DNA of 64,000 nucleotides from Pseudonocardia humida (GTDB lineage Bacteria; Actinomycetota; Actinomycetes; Mycobacteriales; Pseudonocardiaceae), in assembly GCF_023898865.1 (NCBI RefSeq), contig NZ_JAGSOV010000009.1, forward strand, positions 1 through 64,000, written 5' to 3'. Each line of letters opens with the position of its first letter. The stretch's first letter is position 1. Shown in pieces: positions 34,967-46,746 of this stretch. The notes below the pieces were generated by a model, which had not been told where the DNA came from, ran no database searches, and worked only from the letters and a program-made list of their open reading frames with translations. Both the position numbers and the translations under genes were made by a program.

Positions 34967-36988
34967 GTGCCCACGACGACCCAGCTCCCCGGCGTCGCCG
35001 AGCTCCTGGAAGCGGCGGTCACGGCGGTCGGCGGGAAGCGGCGCGAGGGCCAGGACGCGATGGCCCAGGCCGTCCGCTCCGCCATCGCCACCGGCGAGCA
35101 CGTCGCCGTGCAGGCCGGCACCGGGACCGGCAAGTCGCTCGCCTACTTGGTGCCCGCCATCCACCACGCGGTGGCCAAGGGCAAGACGGTCGTGATCTCC
35201 ACCGCGACCATCGCCCTGCAGCGCCAGCTGGTCGACCGCGACCTGCCCCGCCTGGCCAAGGCGCTCAAGCCGCTGCTCGGGCGCGCCCCGACGTTCGCCA
35301 TCCTCAAGGGCAGGCGCAACTACCTCTGCCTGAACAAGCTGCACGGCCCCGACGACGTCGACCCCTCCGACGAGCTGTTCGACCCGTTCGCGATCTCGGC
35401 GATGGGCCGGGCGATCAAGCGCCTGCACGAGTGGGCCGACACCACCGAGACCGGCGACCGCGACGAGCTCGTCCCCGGCGTGTCGGACTCCACCTGGCGG
35501 CAGGTGAGCGTCACCGCGCGGGAGTGCCTGGGCGCGGCGCGGTGCCCGGTCGGCGAGGAGTGCTTCGCCGAGAAGGCCCGCGGCGAGGCCGGCAAGTCCG
35601 ACATCGTCGTCACCAACCACGCACTGCTGGCCATCGACGCCATGGACGGGCGCCCGGTGCTGCCCGAGCACGACGTCGTGGTGGTCGACGAGGCCCACGA
35701 GCTGGTCGACCGGGTCACCGGGGTGGCCACCGCGGAACTGACGGCGGGCATCGTGGTCACGGCCGGTCGCCGGGTCGGCAAGGTCGTCGACCAGGCGGTG
35801 GCCGACCGCTTGATCGAGGCGGGTGAGGGCCTGGGCATGGTGCTCGACGACCTGCAGCCCGGGCGCTGGGAGTCGCTGCCGCAGGCGGCGGTGGGTGCGC
35901 TCTCGGCCGTGCGCGACGCCGCTGCCTCCTGCAAGACGTCGCTGGGTGGCGAGCGGCGCGAGGACGTGGAGGCCGCGGGCGGGCGCAAGCAGGCCCAGGC
36001 CGCGCTGGAGGAGGTCGCCGACACGGCCGTGCGGCTGCTGGGCGCCTTCGACGAGCCCGACCCGGCCAAGCGCCGCGACGTCGTCTGGCTGGCCGAGCAG
36101 GGCCCGGACGGCTCCCGGCACAAGGTCCTGCGGGCGGCGCCGCTGTGGGTGGGCGGGCTGCTGCGCGAGCGGCTGTTCGGGCGTTCGACCATCGTGCTGA
36201 CCTCGGCGACACTGGCGCTGGGCGGCAACTTCGACGCGCTGGCCCGGCAGTGGGGGCTGCCGCCGTCGTCGGCGGTGGCCGCGGCGGGCGACGACCCGGT
36301 GCCCGACCCGTCCGCGCCCAAGTGGTCGGGCCTGGACGTCGGCTCGCCGTTCGCGCACGCCCGCAGCGGCATCCTCTACGTGGCCAAGCGGCTGCCCCCG
36401 CCCGGGCGCGACGGCCTGCCGCCGTCGTACCTGGACGAGATCGCCGGGCTGGTGGAGGCGGCGGGCGGGCGCACCCTGGGGCTGTTCTCCTCGATGCGGG
36501 CGGCCAAGCAGGCCACCGAGGCGCTGCGCGGGCGGCTGGAGACCCCGCTGCTGTGCCAGGGCGAGGACTCGACGATGCAGCTGGTCAAGAAGTTCGCCGA
36601 GGACGAGGCGACCTCGCTGTTCGGCACCCTGTCGCTGTGGCAGGGCGTCGACGTGCCCGGGCCGTCGCTGTCCTGCGTGATCATCGACCGGATCCCGTTC
36701 CCCCGCCCGGACGACCCGCTGGTCGCGGCCCGGCAGCGGGCCACCGACGCCCGCGGCGGCAACGGCTTCCTGTCCGTCTCGGCCACGCACGCCGCGCTGC
36801 TGCTGGCCCAGGGCGCCGGGCGGCTGCTGCGCGGGATGGACGACCGCGGCGTCGTCGCGATCCTCGACCCGCGCCTGGCCACCGCCCGCTACGGCGGGTT
36901 CCTGCGGGCGAGCCTCCCCCCGTTCTGGCCCACCGACGACCGCGACAAGGTCCACGCCGCCCTCCGCCGCCTCCGCGGCGCCCCCTGA
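34967..36988 (+). CDS. dinG: DinG/XPD-like ATP-dependent DNA helicase
   Basis: 673-residue superfamily 2 helicase. Walker A is GTGTGKSLAYLVP (about 50), Walker B is VVVDEAHELVD (about 242), motif III is LTSATLALGG, and the C-terminal motifs are FGTLSLWQGVDVPGPSLS and QGAGRLLRG. Four cysteines between motifs Ia and II (YLCLNK, ECLGAARCPVGEECF) are in the place of the XPD/DinG iron-sulfur cluster. Unwinds branched or R-loop DNA in the family. GTG start. Position next to pncB as in Rv1329c; a family I palindrome follows the stop. Confidence 0.93.
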   Translation: MPTTTQLPGVAELLEAAVTAVGGKRREGQDAMAQAVRSAIATGEHVAVQAGTGTGKSLAYLVPAIHHAVAKGKTVVISTATIALQRQLVDRDLPRLAKALKPLLGRAPTFAILKGRRNYLCLNKLHGPDDVDPSDELFDPFAISAMGRAIKRLHEWADTTETGDRDELVPGVSDSTWRQVSVTARECLGAARCPVGEECFAEKARGEAGKSDIVVTNHALLAIDAMDGRPVLPEHDVVVVDEAHELVDRVTGVATAELTAGIVVTAGRRVGKVVDQAVADRLIEAGEGLGMVLDDLQPGRWESLPQAAVGALSAVRDAAASCKTSLGGERREDVEAAGGRKQAQAALEEVADTAVRLLGAFDEPDPAKRRDVVWLAEQGPDGSRHKVLRAAPLWVGGLLRERLFGRSTIVLTSATLALGGNFDALARQWGLPPSSAVAAAGDDPVPDPSAPKWSGLDVGSPFAHARSGILYVAKRLPPPGRDGLPPSYLDEIAGLVEAAGGRTLGLFSSMRAAKQATEALRGRLETPLLCQGEDSTMQLVKKFAEDEATSLFGTLSLWQGVDVPGPSLSCVIIDRIPFPRPDDPLVAARQRATDARGGNGFLSVSATHAALLLAQGAGRLLRGMDDRGVVAILDPRLATARYGGFLRASLPPFWPTDDRDKVHAALRRLRGAP

Positions 36989-37011
36989 CCGCCCCACCCC
37001 CGCCCTCCGGG

Positions 37012-37078
37012 CCCGTCGAGAACGAAGCTGTTGTCGTTTGGACCGGTCCAAAACGACGACAAGCTCGTTCTCGACGGG
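37012..37078. repeat. About 67-nt palindromic repeat, family I, copy B
   Basis: Inverted repeat with arms CCCGTCGAGAACGA and complement around the shared GGACCGGTCC centre. It differs from copy C (51600) by three substitutions. It fills the 91-base gap between the converging dinG and winged-helix genes, consistent with a shared terminator. Confidence 0.9.
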
Positions 37079-37079
37079 G

Positions 37080-38267
37080 TTAGGGGGTGGGGAGGGCGGC
37101 TTGGAAGGGGGCCGGGAATCGGGTGGTGAAGCGGACCCCGCCGAGCAGGGCCTCCAGGGCGTGCGCCCGGGCCTCGATCGCGGCTGTCGCTTCCGAACCC
37201 ACGTCGTCGAGCATCCGCAGGGCGATGGTGCCGTCCTTGCGCTGCGTCCACCCGCCGACGATCCGCCCGTCCACCCAGACGGCGGGGCCGCCGTTGCCGT
37301 TGCGGTCGAACAGCACCGGGACGTGGTCGGGGTCGAGGTGGAAGGCGCGGCTCTTCCAACCCATCGTCGACGGGTCGAGGCCGGGCAGCAGGACCGCCGC
37401 CGGCTCCGCCGACCCGACCGGATCCACGTCGTCGGGCAGCACGTAGCCGGTGCCCCCGTCGAGCTCCACCTCGACCGCGCCGACGTCGGCCAGCGCCCGC
37501 TCGGTGATCGCGACTGTCCAGCGCGCCCACCACTTCAGGTCGGTCGCCAGGCCGGGGCCGAACGCCCGCAGCCAGCGGCGGGCCAGGTCGGCTGCGTGCT
37601 CGCGCACCCCGGTGCCCGCGGCGTCGAAGCCATCGGGGAACCAGGCGCTCGTCGCCGCGTAGCGGTACTGGCCGTTGATCCACGTACCGGTGGGCCGGGC
37701 CCGCAGCACCCGGCCCTGGAAGCCCATCATCAGCAGCACGCGGGTGTGCGCGGCCTGGGTGGTCGCGAAGGTGCCGGTGCCCACCGGCACCTTCACCGCC
37801 AGCTCGGGGAACTCCGCGCCCACCTCGCGGGCGGTCAGCGGTCCGGTCGCCGGGAGCAGCTGCTCGATCCGCGCGGCCGCGTCGGCGTACCAGGCTCCGG
37901 CGTTCGCCACGCCGCCCGCCTCCAGCATCGCGAGCAGCTGGCGCAGCTGCACCGCCGCGATCGTCGTGGTGGCGGCGTGGTGGGCGGCGCGGGCGGCGTC
38001 GTGGCCCAGGACCCACAGCGTGCGGCGCATGGCGTGGTGGCGCAGCAGGCTCCTGTCGTCGTAGAGGGCGGTGTCCAGCGCCGCGAGGTCCGGGTGGACC
38101 ATCCGCGCGGTCGCGGACAGGTAGACGCTGACCGGGTCGCTCGAATGCAGGGCGACGAGCCCGTCGGTGATCGCGACGACGTCGTCGGTGCGCGCGGCGG
38201 CCGCGTGCCGGTGCCGGACGACCAGCCGGGCGCGGCGCTCGGCGACGTCGATGCGGCGGCGGCTCAT
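37080..38267 (-). CDS. Winged-helix DNA-binding protein, HTH_42/AlkZ-like
   Basis: 395-residue protein of the HTH_42 (YcaQ/AlkZ-like) family, which includes DNA glycosylases that unhook interstrand crosslinks. Family blocks: LVALHSSDPVSVYLSATAR, TLWVLGHDAARAAHHA, WVDGRIVGGWTQRKDGTIALRML near the C-terminus, and tandem winged-helix segments (TAREVGAEFP, TQAAHTRVLLMMGFQG). The QxQ catalytic motif of E. coli AlkZ is not evident; other subfamilies use different residues, so glycosylase activity is not certain. The ATG start is 15 bases before the PTH2-like gene stop. Confidence 0.8.
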   Translation of the reverse strand: MSRRRIDVAERRARLVVRHRHAAAARTDDVVAITDGLVALHSSDPVSVYLSATARMVHPDLAALDTALYDDRSLLRHHAMRRTLWVLGHDAARAAHHAATTTIAAVQLRQLLAMLEAGGVANAGAWYADAAARIEQLLPATGPLTAREVGAEFPELAVKVPVGTGTFATTQAAHTRVLLMMGFQGRVLRARPTGTWINGQYRYAATSAWFPDGFDAAGTGVREHAADLARRWLRAFGPGLATDLKWWARWTVAITERALADVGAVEVELDGGTGYVLPDDVDPVGSAEPAAVLLPGLDPSTMGWKSRAFHLDPDHVPVLFDRNGNGGPAVWVDGRIVGGWTQRKDGTIALRMLDDVGSEATAAIEARAHALEALLGGVRFTTRFPAPFQAALPTP

Positions 38268-38283
38268 CGGGTGGGGTCCCCGC

Positions 38284-42001
<3,718 letters not shown>

Positions 42002-42141
42002 AGAGCCTCCTGCACTGGCCTTGCGGGGTGGAGTGGAGCTGCGTGGATCGTAGCTCTACTGGCCGTCGAAGGCGCGTTCCGGGGGCGTCACGCCCGCCCG
42101 ATGGGCGGGCACCGAGGGTGCGCCCGGGGCGGGGATGCGAC

Positions 42142-42663
42142 TCAGGACGGCCAGCGCCACCGGGTGGCGCGCGCGGCGAAGGCGTCCTCCCGCTCCACGA
42201 TGCCGAACGCCCGCTCCGGCGCGACCTCCACGACCAGGTTGGCCAGGACGAACCCGGCGGTCAGCTCCGGGGAGACCGGCCGGTACTTCGCCAGGTAGCG
42301 GTCGGCCCACGAGCGCCGGCGGGCGTCGTCCTCGACGACCACGGCGCGCCCCTCCATCGACAGGCACTCGACGGTGTCGTCGGTGGCCACCACGACCTGC
42401 GGGTTGGCCGCCAGGTTGGCCGCCTTGCGCGAGCGCGGGCCGCAGGAGAACGCGAAGCGCTGCTCGCCGTCGTCCCAGGCCCCCCAGACCGGCAGCGCGT
42501 GCGGCCGGCCCGCGGCCGAGGCCGTGACCACCCAGTAGTTGCGCCCGGCGCGCAGCCTCTCCGCGGCCCACGACCAGGGCAGCGGCTCCCACGCGGCCGT
42601 CTCGACACCGTAATCGGGCATGTGCGGGCGCTCGGCCACGGGCTCACGGGCGGGGTCGGTCAT
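42142..42663 (-). CDS. Pyridoxamine 5'-phosphate oxidase-like flavin protein
   Basis: 173-residue split-barrel flavin-binding protein. The first strands NYWVVTASAAGRPHALPVWGAWDDGE and FSCGPRSRKAANLAANPQVVV are the FMN/F420-binding part of the PPOX-like superfamily, followed by SMEGRAVVVED and a helix ending YLAKYRP. Members in actinobacteria are often F420-dependent reductases, so the cofactor is uncertain. Start at ATG 42663; a longer frame to 42912 is not supported. Divergent from the toxin gene across 124 bases. Confidence 0.8.
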   Translation of the reverse strand: MTDPAREPVAERPHMPDYGVETAAWEPLPWSWAAERLRAGRNYWVVTASAAGRPHALPVWGAWDDGEQRFAFSCGPRSRKAANLAANPQVVVATDDTVECLSMEGRAVVVEDDARRRSWADRYLAKYRPVSPELTAGFVLANLVVEVAPERAFGIVEREDAFAARATRWRWPS

Positions 42664-42787
42664 GGGGTGACCGTAGGAGCCGGCACCGACGTCCCGCGAC
42701 CCTCCGCCATCCGGGTGGCCCCGAGCCATCGCGTGAACTGTCACCACTCGGTCACCGTGTGATGTACACGCAGATCGTCGTGGGGGG

Positions 42788-44029
42788 ATGATGATCGACC
42801 CATCCGGCATACCCGTGATCGACGGGGACATGGACGCGCTGGCCCGGCACGCCGGAGAGCTGACCGCGGTGAGCGGCGACATCGCCGACACCGGCGCACG
42901 GGTGCACACCACCTGGCAGCGGCTCGCTCCGGTCTACGACGCGCCCGAGGTCGCCCAGCTGCTGGTCAGCACGGCTCCCGTCCAGCAGGCGACGGCCTCG
43001 ATGGGCGAGGACATGGCCGCGGTCGGCCGGGCGCTCACCGGCTACGCCTCCGAAGTGCGCGCGATCCAGGCCCGGCTCGACGCGCTGCGCGCCGACGCCA
43101 CGGCGCTCGTCGCGGGCGTCACCGACGAGCCCACCGCCGAGCAGGCCGAGCGGAGCAACACGATGCTGTCGCGGGTCAACGCGGCCGTGGCCGACTTCGA
43201 CGACGCCCAGCGCCGGTGCGCCAACGCGATCGGCGCGCTGTACGGCGGCACCACCTACCGGGCCGACAACGGCGACGGCCGGCTCGACCCCGGCGAGTAC
43301 GGCAGCACCGCGGCCGGCCTGGACGCCGCCGCCCGGGGCGGCGGTGCGCTGCCGTGGGGTGCGCAGGAGGCGCCGCCGGAGGAGGACCGCGGCCTGTTCT
43401 CCGCGATCGGGCACACCGTGCTGGACGTGGTCGGGCTGGTTCCGGTCGTCGGCGAGGTCGCCGACGGGGCGAACGCGCTGTGGTACCTGGCCGAGGGCGA
43501 CGAGCTCAACGCCGCGCTGTCGGCGGCCGCGATGGTGCCGGTCGCCGGCTGGGTGGCGACCGGCGGCAAGTTCGCGGTCAAGGGCTACAAGGCCGTGCAC
43601 ACCCTGGACGGGGCCCGCACGTTCGTCCGCGGCCGACCCCCGATGGTGCCGCGCGGCGCGACGGAGCTGCCCTTCACGCCGAACGCGAAGTTCCCGGTGG
43701 GGCAGCGGTTCGAGTGGGTCGACCAGGCGAGCGGCAAGAAGGTCCGCTACCACGCGCACGGCGCCGACCCGGCGATCGCCGCGACGCAGAACGCCGGGGC
43801 CGGACCGGTCTACCGGGTGCGGGTCGGCAACCACTTCCTCGACGCCCAAGGCGCCAAGCACACCCAGAACTCGGTCACCCCGAGCTCGGCGGCCTACAAC
43901 CCGCAGTCCGCGAACGACACGCACATCCCCTACCCGAAGGACCTGCCCTCGCCGGGGGACCGCAACGTCCGGGTGGTCGCACCGAATCCCGCCGCGCTCT
44001 TCGGCCCCGACGACGGCGGCTCCGGGTGA
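42788..44029 (+). CDS. WXG-like secreted polymorphic toxin, C-terminal domain resembling toxin type 30
   Basis: 413-residue toxin-like protein. Residues 1-130 are a helical WXG100/ESX-type leader with the VHTTWQRLAPVYDAP turn; residues about 200-275 are a hydrophobic pre-toxin region (VLDVVGLVPVVGEVADGANALWYLAEGDELNAALSAAAMV in two parts); the last 110 residues are the toxin, with GQRFEWVDQASGKKVRYHAHG, VYRVRVGNHFLDAQG and SANDTHIPYPKD. These His/Asp/Asn-rich blocks resemble polymorphic toxin type 30, a proposed RNase fold; activity is inferred. Secretion by a type VII system is expected, but none is in the window. SD GTGGGGGG precedes the ATG. Its stop overlaps the next gene (GTGA). Confidence 0.8.
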   Translation: MMIDPSGIPVIDGDMDALARHAGELTAVSGDIADTGARVHTTWQRLAPVYDAPEVAQLLVSTAPVQQATASMGEDMAAVGRALTGYASEVRAIQARLDALRADATALVAGVTDEPTAEQAERSNTMLSRVNAAVADFDDAQRRCANAIGALYGGTTYRADNGDGRLDPGEYGSTAAGLDAAARGGGALPWGAQEAPPEEDRGLFSAIGHTVLDVVGLVPVVGEVADGANALWYLAEGDELNAALSAAAMVPVAGWVATGGKFAVKGYKAVHTLDGARTFVRGRPPMVPRGATELPFTPNAKFPVGQRFEWVDQASGKKVRYHAHGADPAIAATQNAGAGPVYRVRVGNHFLDAQGAKHTQNSVTPSSAAYNPQSANDTHIPYPKDLPSPGDRNVRVVAPNPAALFGPDDGGSG

Positions 44030-44811
44030 GCGGCCCGGCGGCCGGGACCCCCGTCGGAGCGCGCCGCTGCCTCGACGTCCTGCGGGGCGTGTGCGATCCG
44101 TCCCCGGAGGAGCGGCGGACCTGGTCGGACGTGGTGAGCCTGTGGTCGGGCTGGGGTGAGCTGGATCGGCCCGAGGACGTCACCCTGAGCTGGGTGCTCG
44201 CGTGGGCGGCCGTCGTCGAGACGCACCGGTTCGAGGTGCGGGAGGGGCTGCTGCTGTCCCTGTCCGACCTCGCTGCGGGCGCCCGTGCACCGGCCGGGGT
44301 CCTCGACCTGGTGACGTCCGCGATCGCGCCCGACGACCTGCACGTCGCCGAGGTGGAGATGTACGAGGCCCTGGTCGCGGCGCGGGCGCGGCCGGCGGCG
44401 CAGATCCCGCCCGCCGAGCGGCCGAACCTCGCCGGGTCCGGTGCGGGCGAGCGGATCGGACCCCTGCCGTGCCTCGACCTGGTGCGCCGCATCTCCAGCC
44501 GCGTCCCCGAGGAGCGGCGCTCGGGCGCGGCGCTCGTCGGGGACCGGGCCGGGGCCGGTGAGCTGGACGACGACGAGGCCCCGACGCTGGCGGCCGTGCT
44601 GGCGTGGGCGGTCGAGGTCGAGACCACCGCGGCCCGCCCGGCGCTGCTGTCGGCCCTGCGGGCCCTCAGCCGCCGCGACCGGGTCCCGCCGTGGGCCCTG
44701 GAGCGGGTGCTCGCCCACCTGGGTGGCACTGCCCTGGACCGGCCCGAGGAGGAACTCCGCAGCGAGCTCTCGGACGCGCTGGCCGCGCACCGGCGGCGGG
44801 CCGGGACCTGA
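44026..44811 (+). CDS. Putative immunity protein with two tandem copies of one domain
   Basis: 261-residue protein starting at a GTG that overlaps the toxin stop by four bases, the arrangement of toxin-immunity pairs. It is made of two repeats of an alpha-helical domain: CLDVLRGVC.....EERRTWSDVVSLW...GELD...VTLSWVLAWAAVVET and CLDLVRRISSRVPEERRSGAALV...GELDDDEAPTLAAVLAWAVEVET, each ending with a V..A(I/V)LAHLGGTALD-type tail or equivalent. I do not recognise the family. The neighbouring 103-residue gene is a third copy. The immunity role comes from position and repeat structure only. Confidence 0.7.
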   Translation: MSGPAAGTPVGARRCLDVLRGVCDPSPEERRTWSDVVSLWSGWGELDRPEDVTLSWVLAWAAVVETHRFEVREGLLLSLSDLAAGARAPAGVLDLVTSAIAPDDLHVAEVEMYEALVAARARPAAQIPPAERPNLAGSGAGERIGPLPCLDLVRRISSRVPEERRSGAALVGDRAGAGELDDDEAPTLAAVLAWAVEVETTAARPALLSALRALSRRDRVPPWALERVLAHLGGTALDRPEEELRSELSDALAAHRRRAGT

Positions 44812-44851
44812 TCCCCGCGCCGGGATGGTGGCGTGGACGGGGAGGTGCCCG

Positions 44852-45163
44852 ATGACCCGGATCGTCGAGGGCGACACGATCGGCGCGGCGGACTGCCTGG
44901 CCCTGGTGCGCGGGCTCACCAGCCGCGACCGGGACGAGCGGCTGGGCGCCGCCGTCGTCGCCGACGACTGGTTCAGCGCGGGCGGGTTCGACTACACCGA
45001 GGACGTCGCGGTCGCGTGGGTGCTGGCCTGGGCCGCGGTCCGGGAAGCACCGGGCCGGGTACCGGTTCGCGTGCTCGACCGCGTCGTGGCCCACCTGGCC
45101 GGTGCCCGGCTCGACCCGGTCGAGGAGGGCCTCCTCGCCGACCTGCGCCGGTCCGGCGGTTGA
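44852..45163 (+). CDS. Single-domain paralogue of the putative immunity protein
   Basis: 103-residue protein equal to one repeat of the preceding gene: ADCLALVRGLTSRDRDERLGAAVVADDWFSAGGFDY, then EDVAVAWVLAWAAVREAPGRV and VLDRVVAHLAGARLD. GGAGGTG lies just before the ATG. It lies 40 bases after the two-repeat gene in the same direction, and converges with the LmbE gene (1 base apart). The three copies have diverged mainly in the loops, as expected for immunity proteins tracking toxin variants (inference). Confidence 0.7.
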   Translation: MTRIVEGDTIGAADCLALVRGLTSRDRDERLGAAVVADDWFSAGGFDYTEDVAVAWVLAWAAVREAPGRVPVRVLDRVVAHLAGARLDPVEEGLLADLRRSGG

Positions 45164-45964
45164 TCAGCGCATCGGCGTGAACAGCTCGTCGAACAGCTCC
45201 GGCGCCGAGGCCGGGTTGACCGGCGGGTCGACGATGTAGAACTCGGTGCCCAACCCCATCGCGAACACCGGGTCGGGCATGGCCAGCAGGAAGTGGTCGG
45301 GGGCGATCTGGCTGGCGTGCGCGCGCATCGCCGCGCGCTTGCGGTCGACGAAGTCGACCGCCTCGACGCGGTGGGTGATCTCCGACTCCGGCTTGCCCAT
45401 CTCCGGGAGGTCCTCGGGCGGGGTGAACTCCCGGCCCTCCTCCTGCGCCATCCCGCGCATGCCGCGGGTGAGCCAGTCGCGGTTGGTGGTGTTCTGGGCG
45501 ACCACCGGCACCGCCGACAGCTCTCCCGCGCGCTTGCCGACCCGGTGCACCTGGATGTGGTCGGGGTGGCCGTAGCCGCCGTTGTCGTCGTAGATCGTCA
45601 GGACGTCGGGCTCCTCCTCGTCGAGGACGACCGACAGCATCCGCGCCGCGTGGTCGACGTCGGCCCGCCAGAAGCAGTGCGGGGCGTCGTTGGCGGCCTC
45701 GCCCATCATCCCGGAGTCGGTGTAGCCGAGGAACTCCACGCGCTCGGCCCCGATCACCGCGGCGGCCGCGTGGCACTCCGCGGCGCGGCGGACCGACAGG
45801 TTCTCCCCCGGCGCCAGCACCCCCGGGACGGGTTCGCCGAGCTCGCCGCGGGTCGCGAAGACGAGCACGACCCGGTGCCCGGTCGCCGCGGCCCGGGCCA
45901 GCGTGCCGGCCACCGTGATCGATTCGTCGTCGGGGTGCGCGTGGAAGGAGACGATGGTGCCCAC
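45164..45964 (-). CDS. PIG-L/LmbE family deacetylase (MshB/Mca-like)
   Basis: 266-residue zinc-dependent N-acetyl hydrolase. Zinc ligands are in FHAHPDDESI at the N-terminus and the HPDH of GGYGHPDHIQVHRVG near residue 135. Actinobacterial members include MshB (mycothiol synthesis) and Mca (mycothiol conjugate amidase); the extra region after residue 150 (NRDWLTRGMRGMAQEEGREF, EITHRVEAVDFVDRKRAAM) resembles the Mca side, but sequence alone does not settle the substrate. ATG start, divergent from the HTH gene across 69 bases. Confidence 0.85.
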   Translation of the reverse strand: MGTIVSFHAHPDDESITVAGTLARAAATGHRVVLVFATRGELGEPVPGVLAPGENLSVRRAAECHAAAAVIGAERVEFLGYTDSGMMGEAANDAPHCFWRADVDHAARMLSVVLDEEEPDVLTIYDDNGGYGHPDHIQVHRVGKRAGELSAVPVVAQNTTNRDWLTRGMRGMAQEEGREFTPPEDLPEMGKPESEITHRVEAVDFVDRKRAAMRAHASQIAPDHFLLAMPDPVFAMGLGTEFYIVDPPVNPASAPELFDELFTPMR

Positions 45965-46033
45965 GGCCGGAGGTTATCCGCCGACCCGGGGGCGACCGAC
46001 GGGAGCACCGGTCCGCCTGGTCGACTGGGCGCC

Positions 46034-46720
46034 ATGGCGAACGACGAACTGGTGGGTCGGGTCCGGGCACTGCGGTCGCAGGGGCGCTCGCCCAAGGAGA
46101 TCGCCCGGGCGACCGGGGCCCGCCCGTCCGAGGTCACCCGCATCGTGCGCGAGCTGGGCCGCGACGCGTACGCCGCCGAGGCGGGCACGCTGGTGGGCAC
46201 CTGGGTCAGCCGCGGCTGGAGCGCCGGGCTGGCCGTCCCGCCCGACCGCCCCGACTGGTCCGACGACGACGCGGACGCCGGGCTGGAGGGGCTGGTCAGC
46301 GTGCTGGTCGCCCGCCGCGACCGGCCGCGGCGGCTCTCCGTGTGCGGCTACCTCGTCGACACCTACTGCCTCGGCGTCAAGAACGCGCTCGGCCCGACGG
46401 TGCTGGGCGACCGCGAGCTGCCCGACTTCCGCCGCCGGTTCTTCCAGTCGATGCAGTGGGTGGAGGCACCCGACGAGCTGGCGCGCCACCTCGTCTTCGG
46501 CGCCGTCGACCACGCCCGCTCGCTGGGCTTCGAGCCGCACCCGGACTTCGCGCCCGCGGCCGCGCACCTCGGCGACCGGCCCGGCAGCAGCGCCCTCACC
46601 TTCGGCCGGGACGGGGTGCCGACCTTCATCGCCGGACCCGGCGACGACCCGGCACGGGTGATCCGCACGCTCACCCGCGCGGTCGGCGCGGACGGCTTCC
46701 AGGCGGTGACGCACGCCTGA
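46034..46720 (+). CDS. HTH protein with conserved actinobacterial C-terminal domain
   Basis: 228-residue protein. Residues 1-45 are a helix-turn-helix, VRALRSQGRSPKEIARATGARPSEVTRIV, that could bind DNA. The rest contains a conserved block, VCGYLVDTYCLGVKNALGP, and the acidic-aromatic APDELARHLVFGAVDHARSLGFEPHPDFAPAA, which I know only from uncharacterised actinobacterial proteins. The function is not known; regulator is a working description. ATG start; ends just before the MoxR gene end on the other strand, with a short gap of 26 bases. Confidence 0.7.
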   Translation: MANDELVGRVRALRSQGRSPKEIARATGARPSEVTRIVRELGRDAYAAEAGTLVGTWVSRGWSAGLAVPPDRPDWSDDDADAGLEGLVSVLVARRDRPRRLSVCGYLVDTYCLGVKNALGPTVLGDRELPDFRRRFFQSMQWVEAPDELARHLVFGAVDHARSLGFEPHPDFAPAAAHLGDRPGSSALTFGRDGVPTFIAGPGDDPARVIRTLTRAVGADGFQAVTHA

Positions 46721-46746
46721 TCCCCGCACCACTCCCGTCGGGGGGC

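Noticed and set aside
34766..37051. N-terminal 760 residues of a minus-strand frame running over dinG
   Set aside because: Only the thioesterase end (33878-34765) makes sense; the rest is the shadow of dinG.
42664..42912. N-terminal extension of the flavin oxidase to 42912
   Set aside because: It overlaps the toxin start and has no family similarity.
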